A program made the position numbers and the translations under genes. Below, piece after piece: positions 1 to 8,238 of a stretch of 64,000 nucleotides of DNA; position 1 is the stretch's first letter, and each line of letters begins with the position of its first letter. A model generated the notes under the pieces. It worked only from the letters and a program-made list of their open reading frames with translations, was not told the origin of the DNA and made no database searches. The stretch is from assembly GCA_964413265.1 (NCBI GenBank), contig CAYPRX010000067.1, forward strand, positions 1-64,000, read 5' to 3'. The stretch is from CAVYGN01 sp964413265. Its GTDB lineage: Bacteria > Spirochaetota > Brevinematia > Brevinematales > JAOACQ01.

Positions 1-157
1 AGAGGCCGTTGTAAGTCTGGCAATCGATCCGGCATTTGAAGGCGTGACCGGCAAATATTTCGACCATACAACAGAGGCTTCCCCTCTCGCCCAGGCATAT
101 GATGAAAAGGCTCGCCGGCAATTAATGGAGCTCTCCAGAAAACTGACAAAAGTTTAA
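1..157 (+). CDS. SDR-family oxidoreductase, C-terminal fragment
   Basis: Reading frame 2 is open from the window edge to a TAA at 155-157. The 51 visible residues contain GVTGKYFD, then AxAYDEKARRQLMELSRKLT. This is the usual tail of retinol/protochlorophyllide-reductase-like short-chain dehydrogenases, where GVTGKYF precedes an ARxLWELSxxL helix. The catalytic Tyr/Lys and the Rossmann part lie upstream of the window. Family assignment rests on this tail only; the substrate cannot be inferred. Confidence 0.7.
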   Translation, partial: EAVVSLAIDPAFEGVTGKYFDHTTEASPLAQAYDEKARRQLMELSRKLTKV

Positions 158-166
158 TCGCTGGTA

Positions 167-817
167 TTATTTGTACAATAATCTATACAGACATAAAGCT
201 GCAGGACCACCAAAAGCCATAATCCCGCCAATACTGTGGCTGACAGCACTCCACTTAGCCGATTTTGTTTTATATGCAATTATTCCATTAGTTAGACCAA
301 GAGGGAAAGTTAATAGAACAAATAATATCTTATTCGGATGAGGTATTGCAAGCTGCGGAGCAAAATGAAATAATGAAAAAAATAATGAAGGTATAATAAT
401 TCCCCAGGCAATACTGTCCGGAAATTCCTTTATGAACAGACCTCGCCAGAATAATTCTTCACAGGTCCCGCTTATAATTGCAACAGGGATTGCGATTAGA
501 AAGAGAACGAGAGGTTTTATTAATAAATAAGATATTGTATTATACATAAATATTGGAATTATTATAGTACTAAAAAATAAAATTATAACCCACCAGTTAT
601 TTTTAATGAAAAGTGATCTTTCATTTTTTAGAAAATAAATTATTGATTTTCGTTTAACCAGCACAGGTACACCCAGGCACCAAAAAAACCAATAAAAAGC
701 CATACCGATCAAGTAACCTTTTTCTTTTCCTATAGCTACAGCTGTCATATAAAATACCAGTGAAGCAGAAATTATTAACAGCACAGTCAGTATTATAAAC
801 AGGAGCTTGCGATTCAT
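167..817 (-). CDS. CPBP family intramembrane metalloprotease (CAAX/Abi type)
   Basis: A hydrophobic protein of 216 aa with about six to seven membrane segments. It carries the EExxxR motif (EELFWRG) and a second motif SLFHFAP containing the metal-binding His, both hallmarks of the CPBP/Rce1-like family. Relatives cleave prenylated substrates or act in bacteriocin immunity and membrane signalling; the role here is unknown. I place the start at the ATG at 815-817, directly after a GGGGGAAGG ribosome site. A longer in-frame start at 877 has no such site and would overlap the divergent methyltransferase. Confidence 0.8.
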   Translation of the reverse strand: MNRKLLFIILTVLLIISASLVFYMTAVAIGKEKGYLIGMAFYWFFWCLGVPVLVKRKSIIYFLKNERSLFIKNNWWVIILFFSTIIIPIFMYNTISYLLIKPLVLFLIAIPVAIISGTCEELFWRGLFIKEFPDSIAWGIIIPSLFFSLFHFAPQLAIPHPNKILFVLLTFPLGLTNGIIAYKTKSAKWSAVSHSIGGIMAFGGPAALCLYRLLYK

Positions 818-876
818 CCTTCCCCCAAGATGCAATTTTGTTTCGAACATTTTAAAATAAGCCGGGAGAGAAAACA

Positions 877-1521
877 ATGAATATTAAACATTCACAGACA
901 GAAAATTATCATGATATGGCTAACGATTTAAAATGGAGCAAAAGGGCGATAACCTTTGATGAGAAAAAGTATGATCACTTCAGGCATATGCAGAAGAAAT
1001 TGATTTCCCTAATTAATCCGGCAAAGAACGTTAATTTTCTGGATATCGGATGCGGGACAGGATGGGCAGTATGCTATGTCGAAGAATTGTTAAAAGGTGA
1101 AGGAAATTTTATCGGGGTAGATATTTCTGAAGGAATGATTGATAAAGCAAGAAAAAAAGCTGAATTTCTAAAAAATATCAGCTTTTATAAAACCAGCGCT
1201 GAGGAAATTCCACTTGAAAGCGATTATTTTGAAATAATAATATGCACTAATTCATTCCATCATTATTCGAATCCGGAAAAGGCCATGCTTGAGATCTACA
1301 GATTATTGAAACCGGCGGGAAAAATTTATATTTTAGACATAACAACAGATGATTTTCTGGTTAAATGGATTAATAAAAGAGTTAGCAGGAGAGAAAAGGA
1401 GCATGTTAAATTCTACAGCACCCATGAATATAAAGAGATGTTTAAAAAGGCCGGCCTGCAATACCTGAAAAGTAAAATGATCTGGCACTATCCGTTGAAA
1501 GTGCATATAGCCAAAAAGTAG
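877..1521 (+). CDS. Class I SAM-dependent methyltransferase
   Basis: A 214-aa protein with a methyltransferase-11/25 fold. Motif I is LDIGCGTGW near residue 55, followed by the acidic motif II (GVDIS) and the post-motif ALPFxxxxF equivalent (IPLESDYFEIIICTNSFHH). The substrate is not predictable. It is the first of five small methyltransferases in the first 7 kb. It starts next to the divergent CPBP gene, so the two may share a control region of only about 60 bp. Confidence 0.85.
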   Translation: MNIKHSQTENYHDMANDLKWSKRAITFDEKKYDHFRHMQKKLISLINPAKNVNFLDIGCGTGWAVCYVEELLKGEGNFIGVDISEGMIDKARKKAEFLKNISFYKTSAEEIPLESDYFEIIICTNSFHHYSNPEKAMLEIYRLLKPAGKIYILDITTDDFLVKWINKRVSRREKEHVKFYSTHEYKEMFKKAGLQYLKSKMIWHYPLKVHIAKK

Positions 1522-1552
1522 TTTCGGATCATCGGGTATTCAGATAAATTTA

Positions 1553-1966
1553 TTACCAGATACTTAAAATTACAGCGGATATAATCGTTCCAACAGCGTA
1601 ATATCCTCCGTCTATTAAAAAGAGCTTAGGCTTCGGAGGAAAAAACAAAGAGCTTGAATGAAACGGAACAACCAAGCATATTATCGCAAACAGACTTATC
1701 TTAAGACCTTCAATAATTCCCTTCCCTATCAAATTTCCGATAATTGCCAGTCCCAGAACATACAGGAACAGGAAAATCAAGGTACAGAAGTACTGAAATA
1801 CTATTGCTGACGGCCGCATTTTATTCTCACCGGCAGTTACAGACAGTCCTTTTTCTTTCACCCAAATTTTATTGAACAGGAATGAATACCATATAAACCC
1901 TATGAAGAAGAATATAATCGCTGAAATTACAGCCGCCAAGAAATTAACACTGGAAAGAACTTTCAT
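1553..1966 (-). CDS. DUF1761-like integral membrane protein
   Basis: A 137-aa protein with four predicted helices. The N-terminus (SSVNFLAAVISAIIFFFIGF, then IWYS and IW) resembles the DUF1761 family, in which an N-W-L-A-V helix is followed by a GxxWYSPLxF motif. Function is unknown in the family. The ATG at 1966 is preceded by GCGGAGGAT, a strong ribosome site. Confidence 0.6.
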   Translation of the reverse strand: MKVLSSVNFLAAVISAIIFFFIGFIWYSFLFNKIWVKEKGLSVTAGENKMRPSAIVFQYFCTLIFLFLYVLGLAIIGNLIGKGIIEGLKISLFAIICLVVPFHSSSLFFPPKPKLFLIDGGYYAVGTIISAVILSIW

Positions 1967-2056
1967 AAAATCCTCCGCTATTAATATTGCTATAGTAATT
2001 TAATAACGAGGTGCGATTTCAACAAGATTTTTGAAAAAATGATTTTAAAATAAATA

Positions 2057-2085
2057 TTGACAATATCCAGACTCATAGATAAATT
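2057..2085 (+). promoter_or_regulatory. Predicted sigma-70 promoter upstream of the PhnB-like gene
   Basis: A perfect TTGACA at 2057-2062, a 17-bp spacer, then TAAATT at 2080-2085. It lies 25 bp before the ATG at 2110, which has AAGGAGG as its ribosome site. It probably drives the three-gene run 2110-3662. Confidence 0.5.
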
Positions 2086-2109
2086 AATTTGATCAAGGAG
2101 GCTCAATAG

Positions 2110-2565
2110 ATGAAAAAAATAACCCCTTTTTTATGGTTTGACAGTAACCTGGAACAAGCTATGAATTTTTATACCTCAATCTTCAAAAACTCAAGGATTT
2201 CCAGTGTTACAAAAAATAACGGAAAAATATTTTCAGCGAATTTTGAGCTGGACGGCCAGGAATTTTATGCTATAAACGGAGGCCCGAGGTTTAAATTTAC
2301 AGAAGCAATTTCATTCTTCGTGAATTGTGAGACACAGAATGAAATTAATTATTTCTGGCAAAAACTCTCGGAGGGAGGTGAAAAGGGGCAATGCGGATGG
2401 CTGAAGGATAAATTCGGGCTTTCCTGGCAGATTGTCCCGACTGTTTTAAGCAAATTATTGAATGATCCAGATCCAGTAAAATCTCAAAGAGTGATGAATG
2501 CGATGCTTAAAATGACAAGGCTTGATATAAATAGCCTGAAAGAGGCTTATGAACATTTTTCATAG
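2110..2565 (+). CDS. VOC/PhnB-like glyoxalase-fold protein
   Basis: A 151-aa protein of the PhnB/YjdN type (3-demethylubiquinone methyltransferase-like fold, PF06983). It opens with KKITPFLWFDxNLEQAMNFY and has the characteristic CGWLKDKFGLSWQIVP block and a C-terminal AMLKMxKLDI segment. These small beta-alpha-beta-beta-beta proteins lack a methyltransferase motif, and their role is generally unknown. The next gene starts 17 bp before its stop codon, so the two are probably translationally coupled. Confidence 0.85.
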   Translation: MKKITPFLWFDSNLEQAMNFYTSIFKNSRISSVTKNNGKIFSANFELDGQEFYAINGGPRFKFTEAISFFVNCETQNEINYFWQKLSEGGEKGQCGWLKDKFGLSWQIVPTVLSKLLNDPDPVKSQRVMNAMLKMTRLDINSLKEAYEHFS

Positions 2566-3217
2566 ACTCCTCCTGCAGGCTAAAAAACCAGCCGGGCATA
2601 CTGGAACTATCATCGCATGGTTAATGAACTTCGGGCATAGCAATATGACAAACTGGGGCCTTAATTTTTTGAAGGTAAAAGATGATGACAGGATTCTAGA
2701 CATAGGCTGCGGCGGCGGAAGAACAATAAATAAACTGATAAAGATGACAAAAAAAGGAAAAGTTTATGGCATTGATTATTCCGATGTATCGATAAAGGTA
2801 TCTTCGAGACTCAACCGGGATTACATAAAGCAGGGCAGAGTACAAATTCAAAAATCGGGGGTTTCCTCGCTGCCTTTTCCCGATAATTACTTTGATATCA
2901 TTACGGCAATAGAAACATATTTCCTATGGCCCAATCTGGAAAATGATATGAGAGAGGTTTTAAGAGTATTAAAACCAGAAGGCAAATTATTGATACTTTC
3001 TGAAATTTATAAAAGCAATAAGCACAGGCATATTGTCGAAATTTGGTCAAATGCAGCTAAAACCAATATCGATGAAATTATGCATTTTCAGACTAAAGAT
3101 GAATTTGAACAGCTAATTATCAGCACAGGATATGAGAATACAATGATATACGAAAAAGTAGATAAAGGCTGGATCTGCGGAATAGGAACCAAGCCATTAA
3201 CAAAAAAAGGAGATTAA
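2549..3217 (+). CDS. Class I SAM-dependent methyltransferase
   Basis: A 222-aa protein with motif I (ILDIGCGGGRT, about residue 50), acidic VYGIDYSD and a C-terminal methyltransferase-11 pattern (VLRVLKPEGKLLILSE). The N-terminus (KPAGHTGTIIAWLMNFGHSNMTNWGL) matches a common class of small methyltransferases found with VOC or C_GCAxxG_C_C proteins. The ATG lies inside the 3' end of the upstream gene. The substrate is unknown. Confidence 0.85.
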   Translation: MNIFHRLLLQAKKPAGHTGTIIAWLMNFGHSNMTNWGLNFLKVKDDDRILDIGCGGGRTINKLIKMTKKGKVYGIDYSDVSIKVSSRLNRDYIKQGRVQIQKSGVSSLPFPDNYFDIITAIETYFLWPNLENDMREVLRVLKPEGKLLILSEIYKSNKHRHIVEIWSNAAKTNIDEIMHFQTKDEFEQLIISTGYENTMIYEKVDKGWICGIGTKPLTKKGD

Positions 3218-3218
3218 A

Positions 3219-3662
3219 ATGAGCCGATCAGAAATTGCAGTTGACAAATTCAAGGAGGGGTATAACTGCGCCCAGTCCGTATTGTATTCCTTCTCCGACA
3301 AATTGAACATTTCAAAGGACCTGGCATTAAAAATATCGAGCGGTTTAGGCGCAGGAATGGGCAGGAAGCAGGAGGTTTGCGGCGCAATTTCGGGAGGAAT
3401 ATTAGTACTCGGCCTTATTTACGGACAGGGAGAAAATGAAGAAAAACAAAAGAAGGAAACAGCTTATTCAAAAGTTAGAGAGTTAATGGATGAATTTGAA
3501 AAAAAATTCAATACTGTCAATTGTAAGGAACTGCTTAACGGCTGTGAATTATTAACTCCGGAGGGGCAGGAAAAGTACAGGTCCGATAATATGTTTAAAA
3601 AATGCTTAGAATATGTCGATTATACAGTTAAAATTCTAGAAGAGATAATAATGAAAGTCTGA
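3219..3662 (+). CDS. C_GCAxxG_C_C family putative redox protein
   Basis: A 147-aa protein starting SEIAVDKFKEGYNCAQSVL, with conserved cysteines in YNCAQ, EVCGAISGG, NCKELLNGC and FKKC. This cysteine layout is the signature of the C_GCAxxG_C_C family (TIGR01909-like), often encoded beside metal- or redox-related genes. Biochemical function is not established. It follows the methyltransferase by 1 bp and has its own AAAGGAG site, so it is the third gene of one operon. Confidence 0.85.
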   Translation: MSRSEIAVDKFKEGYNCAQSVLYSFSDKLNISKDLALKISSGLGAGMGRKQEVCGAISGGILVLGLIYGQGENEEKQKKETAYSKVRELMDEFEKKFNTVNCKELLNGCELLTPEGQEKYRSDNMFKKCLEYVDYTVKILEEIIMKV

Positions 3663-3768
3663 AGTCATATACTTCAGCATATGGAAGATATTCCCAACTC
3701 TTTGCAGCTGCAAGGGATATTGAAGAATAAAAACTCGTCAGATTAAGTCAGCAATAACTGTTTAAGAC

Positions 3769-4413
3769 TTATTTACCACTGACCAGTTTCCTTCCCATTT
3801 CAAAAGCCTTTTCACAATCTTTAGGAAATTCCGATTTTCTTCTTTCCCTCTTTTTCTCAATATCAATTCCATATTCGATGCCGGTATAATCGTCCATCTG
3901 GTATGTATCGAAACAATAGACTGTTTCAAGATTGCCAAAAATCCTCCTGATAATGGCATCGTTGGACTCGGTATGATATTTGAGCAGTGCGGAATCAAAT
4001 CTCTCTTTATTCATTCCCATATCGTAGATAAAACCAACCTTTATATTGCCTTCATATGATGTTCGTGACGGGAAAGCATATATATGATATTGAAACAGCA
4101 GTCTTTCAAGGAATGATTTCATTTCCCCTGAAATAGAACCCATATAAATAGGCGCCCCCATAATAAGGATGTCAGCCTTTTCAATTTTTTCCAGGACGGG
4201 GGTCAATTCATCTTCCGAGGCACATTTTGCGTAATTTTTCCCTCCCTTTCTTTTGCATTTAAAACAGCTTACGCATCCCTTATAATCCAGATCATATAAA
4301 TGGACAAGTTCCGTTTCGCTTCCCCCTGACTCTGCTCCCTTCAGTGCATTATCAAGCAGAATGGCAGTATTCCAGTCTTTCCTGGGACTGCCGTTAATGG
4401 CTATGGCTCTCAT
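3769..4413 (-). CDS. NADPH-dependent FMN reductase / iron-sulfur flavoprotein-like
   Basis: A 214-aa protein of the flavodoxin-like FMN reductase fold. The N-terminal INGSPRKDWNTAIL loop binds the FMN phosphate, and ADILIMGAPIYMGSISGEMKSFLER is the family's central motif. Between them is a cysteine cluster (CVSCFKCKRKGG then KCA) like that of iron-sulfur flavoproteins (Isf), although the compact CxxCxxC spacing is not exact. It probably transfers electrons in the cytosol. It is transcribed from a promoter at 4470-4496, back to back with the EFR1 gene. Confidence 0.8.
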   Translation of the reverse strand: MRAIAINGSPRKDWNTAILLDNALKGAESGGSETELVHLYDLDYKGCVSCFKCKRKGGKNYAKCASEDELTPVLEKIEKADILIMGAPIYMGSISGEMKSFLERLLFQYHIYAFPSRTSYEGNIKVGFIYDMGMNKERFDSALLKYHTESNDAIIRRIFGNLETVYCFDTYQMDDYTGIEYGIDIEKKRERRKSEFPKDCEKAFEMGRKLVSGK

Positions 4414-4469
4414 CAGACAACCACTCTTTTCATCATATTTTTCAGCATGACATCTGATTATTATAAAAT

Positions 4470-4496
4470 ATTATATGCTCTGATTTTTTATGTCAA
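4470..4496 (-). promoter_or_regulatory. Predicted sigma-70 promoter for the FMN reductase gene
   Basis: On the minus strand a perfect TTGACA (4496-4491) and a perfect TATAAT (4475-4470) are separated by a rather short 15 bp. It is the only candidate in the 206-bp divergent region in this direction. Confidence 0.55.
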
Positions 4497-4534
4497 GTTG
4501 TAATATCTGATTCCTGATCCGGCAATTTCTGCTA

Positions 4535-4563
4535 TTGAGAAATGATAATAATGCTGGTATAAT
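4535..4563 (+). promoter_or_regulatory. Predicted extended -10 promoter for the EFR1 gene
   Basis: TTGAGA (4535-4540), a 17-bp spacer ending in TGG, then a perfect TATAAT (4558-4563), giving an extended TGnTATAAT element. It leaves a 5' leader of about 50 nt before the ATG at 4620. Confidence 0.65.
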
Positions 4564-4619
4564 AATTATGATTTTTAACTAAGCTTATTACTGATAATAT
4601 TTAAATTCAGCGGTATCGA

Positions 4620-5411
4620 ATGAAAACAAAAATATTTTATTTTTCAATAACCGGCAATTCCCTGTTTGTAGCAAGAGTTATCGCAAAAGGATTGGGAGAT
4701 ACTGAAATAATCCCTATTCCAAGAGTTATAAGCAGGCCGAATCAGCCTGATGAGGAAAGGGTGGGGATAATATTTCCCGTTTATGCCTGGGGACCGCCGA
4801 GAATAGTTACCGATTTTGTAAATAAACTCAGACTGAATAAAAACCAATATGTTTTCTCAATTGCCACCTGCAGATCTATGCCGGGAGGCACATTAATAAA
4901 AATAAAAAAATTACTTAATAAAAAGGGGTCACATTTAAATGCGGGTTTCCTGCTGAGAGAAGATTCCCGTCCGGATGAAGCCAGTGAAATGTCAATAGTA
5001 AAGTTCATTAAAAAAATAACAAATTTTAAACCTGTCCAGTTAAAAACAAGAAATTCTGAGATCATGGATATTCTAGCAAATAATAAAAATCATATGCCTG
5101 AAGCAAGCTCTCTTCTGGCTCAATTCCTGGGCAACACATTTCATAAAATTGCTATGAAGAACTACAAAACATCTGCTTTGAATTATATAATCACAGAAAA
5201 ATGCAACCTTTGCGGAATTTGTTTAAAAATATGCCCGAGAGAAAATATCAGCATAGAAAACGGGAGAATAAAATGGGGAAATAACTGCGAGGGCTGCAAT
5301 GGGTGCTATCAATGGTGCCCTGAAGAAGCAATTTTACTGAACAACAATTTAGGAATAAAATCCGCTTACCATCATCCAATGATCAGACTTGAAGATATTA
5401 TTTTGAGATAA
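4620..5411 (+). CDS. EFR1-family flavodoxin-ferredoxin fusion protein
   Basis: A 263-aa protein. The N-terminal flavodoxin-like part starts IFYFSITGNSLFVARVIA and has the IIFPVYAWGPPR loop. The C-terminus carries two 4Fe-4S motifs: CNLCGICLKICP (about residue 199) and CEGCNGCYQWCP (about residue 222). This EFR1 architecture suggests internal electron transfer between FMN and two clusters; physiological partners are unknown. A paralogue lies at 12392-13234. No good ribosome site precedes the ATG, so translation may be weak. Confidence 0.85.
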   Translation: MKTKIFYFSITGNSLFVARVIAKGLGDTEIIPIPRVISRPNQPDEERVGIIFPVYAWGPPRIVTDFVNKLRLNKNQYVFSIATCRSMPGGTLIKIKKLLNKKGSHLNAGFLLREDSRPDEASEMSIVKFIKKITNFKPVQLKTRNSEIMDILANNKNHMPEASSLLAQFLGNTFHKIAMKNYKTSALNYIITEKCNLCGICLKICPRENISIENGRIKWGNNCEGCNGCYQWCPEEAILLNNNLGIKSAYHHPMIRLEDIILR

Positions 5412-5458
5412 TAAGATCCTTTTTTGTCCATTGAACACCTAAAAAAGGGGGATGTTAA

Positions 5459-6223
5459 ATGAGCCGGGACAACAACTGGGTATCAAAAATATTATTGTTC
5501 CGTATGCTTGCAACAATCTGCCTGCTGTTAGCAGTCTTATTACTCACATGGCATATCCTATTATTACATGTGATAATTATTCCATTAATATTATTAGCAA
5601 TATTTGTATTAATTTACTTTGCATATGCCAGATATGAATTTTCTCCCCAGGGCGGCGATATTCAGGCAAAAATATCACAACGCGTCATAGATTTTATCGA
5701 TCAATCTGAAAGCGGACAAATTTTAGATGTAGGCTGCGGCAATGGAAAGCTGACAGTCGAATTGGCAAAAAAATGCCCCGGCATAAAGATACAGGCTATA
5801 GACTACTGGTCAGGAATGTGGGGATACTCAAAGGAAAGCTGTGAAACAACAGCAAAAAATGAAAATGTTTCCGACAGAATTATTTTTACAAAAGCAAGCG
5901 CATCTGCTTTACCTTTTGATGATGAGACTTTCGATGCAGTAATAAGCAATATGGTATTTCATGAAGTTGCCGACACAAAGGATAAAAGAGATGTAATAAA
6001 AGAAGCATTGAGGCCTTTGAAAAAGGGCGGCCTCTTCATTTTCCAGGATCAATTTAATACAAAACGAATTTACGGAACTGTTGAAGAGCTGCTGAAATAT
6101 CTTAAAAATCTGGGTATCAATGATGTTGGCTTCGAAGACACCAGAAAAGCTTCCTTCATACCGGTTTTATTAAGAAATCCGATTTTCGTAGGAGATATAG
6201 GGCTCATTTATGGAAAAAAATAA
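5459..6223 (+). CDS. Membrane-anchored class I SAM methyltransferase
   Basis: A 254-aa protein. Residues about 10-55 form two hydrophobic helices, followed by a cytosolic methyltransferase domain with motif I LDVGCGNGKL, an acidic DYWSGMWG loop and ALPFDDETFDAVISNMVFHEV. The WSGMWGYS segment is shared with a recurrent group of membrane-anchored methyltransferases of unknown substrate. An AAGGGGGATG ribosome site precedes the ATG. Confidence 0.8.
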   Translation: MSRDNNWVSKILLFRMLATICLLLAVLLLTWHILLLHVIIIPLILLAIFVLIYFAYARYEFSPQGGDIQAKISQRVIDFIDQSESGQILDVGCGNGKLTVELAKKCPGIKIQAIDYWSGMWGYSKESCETTAKNENVSDRIIFTKASASALPFDDETFDAVISNMVFHEVADTKDKRDVIKEALRPLKKGGLFIFQDQFNTKRIYGTVEELLKYLKNLGINDVGFEDTRKASFIPVLLRNPIFVGDIGLIYGKK

Positions 6224-6244
6224 ATACAGAAAGGTAGAAGCCAT

Positions 6245-6961
6245 ATGAATAAATGGTTAGATGAAGATCCAGTTCAGATCGAATATTATGTTTCATCAAA
6301 AGATGTGATTCTTATCGAGCGAAAGAAGCAACTGCAGCTTATGCTTGATATATTTAATTTTTACTTTTCAACAAAGAAAGATCTAAAGTTCCTTGATATC
6401 GGCTGTGGAGACGGCGTTCTTACAAAGTTGATGTATGAAAAGTATCCGGACAATACATTTCATCTTCTTGACGGCTCAAAGTCAATGATGGAGAAAGCGA
6501 GAGAGAGCATAAAAACTGAAAAAGCATCATTTTTCAATGATACTATTGAGAACTTCTTCGCAACAAATAGCAATGAATGTTATTATGATTTTATCTTTTC
6601 ATCTATGGCAATTCATCATATTGAACATCACAAAAAATTTGAACTGTTTTCAAGAATATACACCCTGCTGAAACAAAAGGGTTTATTTATTAACATAGAT
6701 GTAGTCCTTTCAGCCTCTGAAATTACGGAGAAAATCCAGTTTAAATTGTGGGTCGATTATATCAACGAATATTTGAAAAATTCAAACCGCGATGCGGAAA
6801 TAGGCAAGCATAACGATCTGCCAGCCACATATAAGGGTAAAAGCGAAAATAAGCCTTCTTCCCTGGAAAGCCAGTTAAATATGCTGAAAGATACAGGCTT
6901 TAAGGATGTTGAATGCTATTATAAGTATGGAATATTTGTTTTATATGCTGGAATAAAATAA
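6245..6961 (+). CDS. Class I SAM-dependent methyltransferase
   Basis: A 238-aa protein with motif I FLDIGCGDGVL and LLDGSKSMMEKAR as motif II, then a helical C-terminus. The layout resembles tRNA cmo5U methyltransferase-like enzymes (DxSxxMxxxA), but the carboxy-SAM residues cannot be confirmed by eye. It follows the membrane-anchored methyltransferase by 21 bp, with AAAGGTAG as ribosome site, so the two are likely co-transcribed. Confidence 0.8.
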   Translation: MNKWLDEDPVQIEYYVSSKDVILIERKKQLQLMLDIFNFYFSTKKDLKFLDIGCGDGVLTKLMYEKYPDNTFHLLDGSKSMMEKARESIKTEKASFFNDTIENFFATNSNECYYDFIFSSMAIHHIEHHKKFELFSRIYTLLKQKGLFINIDVVLSASEITEKIQFKLWVDYINEYLKNSNRDAEIGKHNDLPATYKGKSENKPSSLESQLNMLKDTGFKDVECYYKYGIFVLYAGIK

Positions 6962-7000
6962 CGAGATTGCTATAAACTGCAAGAATCTTACTGACTGTCT

Positions 7001-7552
7001 TCAGATAAGAGGTCTGTATTTGATAAGGATGTTGCCCGAGCGGAAGACCCTGCTACTTATAAATTTCATTTTTGTTTTACCCTCTATCCCCCTGAAAAGT
7101 GTTCTGCCATTACCCAGGACAATAGGATTTACCATTATCCGGATTTCGTCGATAAGGCCCATCGGCAGCAGTGATGCTGCAAGGCCGGAACTTCCAAGGA
7201 GCAGGAACGGCTTCCCTGCTTCCCGCTTGATTTTCACAAGCTCACCTATCTCTCTGACGATCCTTGTGTTGTTCCAGCCGGAATCATTAAGCGTTCCCGA
7301 TACAACAATCTTCTGCATGCTGTTCATCCTCCGGGCCGTCTCAGGATCGACTTTGATTCCCTGCTCAGTCGGCCAGAAAGAAGCCATCATTTCATAAGTG
7401 ATCCTGCCGAATAAAAGGATACCGGCTTCATCAAGCTGTTTTACTGCAAATCCATTGAACTCGGCATCGACATTATGCCAGTCGAGTTCATGATCAGGCC
7501 CTTCGAAAAATCCGTCGAGAGAAACCATCATGAATAAGAACAACTTTCTCAT
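7001..7552 (-). CDS. Dihydrofolate reductase family / RibD C-terminal-domain protein
   Basis: A 183-aa single-domain protein starting RKLFLFMMVSLDGFFEGP. It has GILLFGRITYEMMASFWP and the C-terminal block IDEIRIMVNPIVLGNGRTLF, typical of stand-alone RibD C-terminal-like reductases. These are NAD(P)H-dependent reductases of mostly unknown substrate rather than true DHFRs. A CAGGGAGG ribosome site precedes the ATG. Confidence 0.85.
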   Translation of the reverse strand: MRKLFLFMMVSLDGFFEGPDHELDWHNVDAEFNGFAVKQLDEAGILLFGRITYEMMASFWPTEQGIKVDPETARRMNSMQKIVVSGTLNDSGWNNTRIVREIGELVKIKREAGKPFLLLGSSGLAASLLPMGLIDEIRIMVNPIVLGNGRTLFRGIEGKTKMKFISSRVFRSGNILIKYRPLI

Positions 7553-7695
7553 AGAACCTCCCTGAAATCTGTTTTAATCTATTAAATTTTTTAGAAAAGA
7601 TCAAGGCTAGATTATAAAGAAGACTTAAAGATTTTTATCGGACCATCTGATCCTCAGTTTACAGCGGGTTCAATCGGGCATGAAATTAATTAATA

Positions 7696-7724
7696 TTGAG
7701 TACCTATGAAAAAATTGGTATAAT
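7696..7724 (+). promoter_or_regulatory. Predicted extended -10 promoter for the STAS-like gene
   Basis: TTGAGT (7696-7701), 17 bp ending in TGG, and a perfect TATAAT (7719-7724). The layout and the TGGTATAAT core are the same as at 4535-4563. It gives a leader of about 90 nt before the ATG at 7819. Confidence 0.6.
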
Positions 7725-7818
7725 ATGGATCAAAATCAAAAGGAAATTTGCGTAGGTTTAGATAAACTTTGTGAATGGTCATTTTGAATAAAAATAACAT
7801 ATCAGAAAGGAGAAAATA

Positions 7819-8223
7819 ATGATCTATTCAATTAAAAAGGAACCATTTGGATTAAGAGTAACCTTTGACGGAATGATGAATGAGGAAAGCTCAAAAAGTT
7901 TTTCAAAAGAATTTTTAGATATTTTAACAACTATAAACGGGAATGTCAGCATATTAATTGATTTAAGAAAGGGTAAGCCGATATCACCAGAAGCTCAAGC
8001 TATTGTAAATGATTGCTATTATGCAGTTATTAAAAAAGGGCTGGTTCGTTCTGCCAACATAGTATCATCCAGTATTATGAAAATGCAAATGATACGGCGA
8101 GCAAAAGAGTTAGGAACCTATGATAAAGCACGTTATATAGATGCTTCACTTAATGAGAATTGCGAGCAAATTGCACTTGATTGGATCGAAAAAGGTATTG
8201 ATCCGGATAAATTGTTTAATTGA
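7819..8223 (+). CDS. Small STAS/SpoIIAA-like protein, function unknown
   Basis: A 134-aa soluble protein. The pattern of short beta strands and helices (VTFDGMMN, then VSILIDLRKGKPISPEAQ, then ANIVSSSIMKMQMIRRAKELG) resembles the SpoIIAA-like/SEC14-type STAS fold that binds lipids or regulates partners. No phospho-acceptor serine can be assigned. It has a good AGAAAGGAG ribosome site and stands alone, with convergent genes downstream. The fold call is tentative. Confidence 0.5.
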   Translation: MIYSIKKEPFGLRVTFDGMMNEESSKSFSKEFLDILTTINGNVSILIDLRKGKPISPEAQAIVNDCYYAVIKKGLVRSANIVSSSIMKMQMIRRAKELGTYDKARYIDASLNENCEQIALDWIEKGIDPDKLFN

Positions 8224-8238
8224 TTTGCCTCGAAATTA

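Noticed and set aside
7725..7787. 20-codon frame between the promoter and the STAS-like gene
   Set aside because: Its ATG would sit at or before the predicted transcription start and has no ribosome site.
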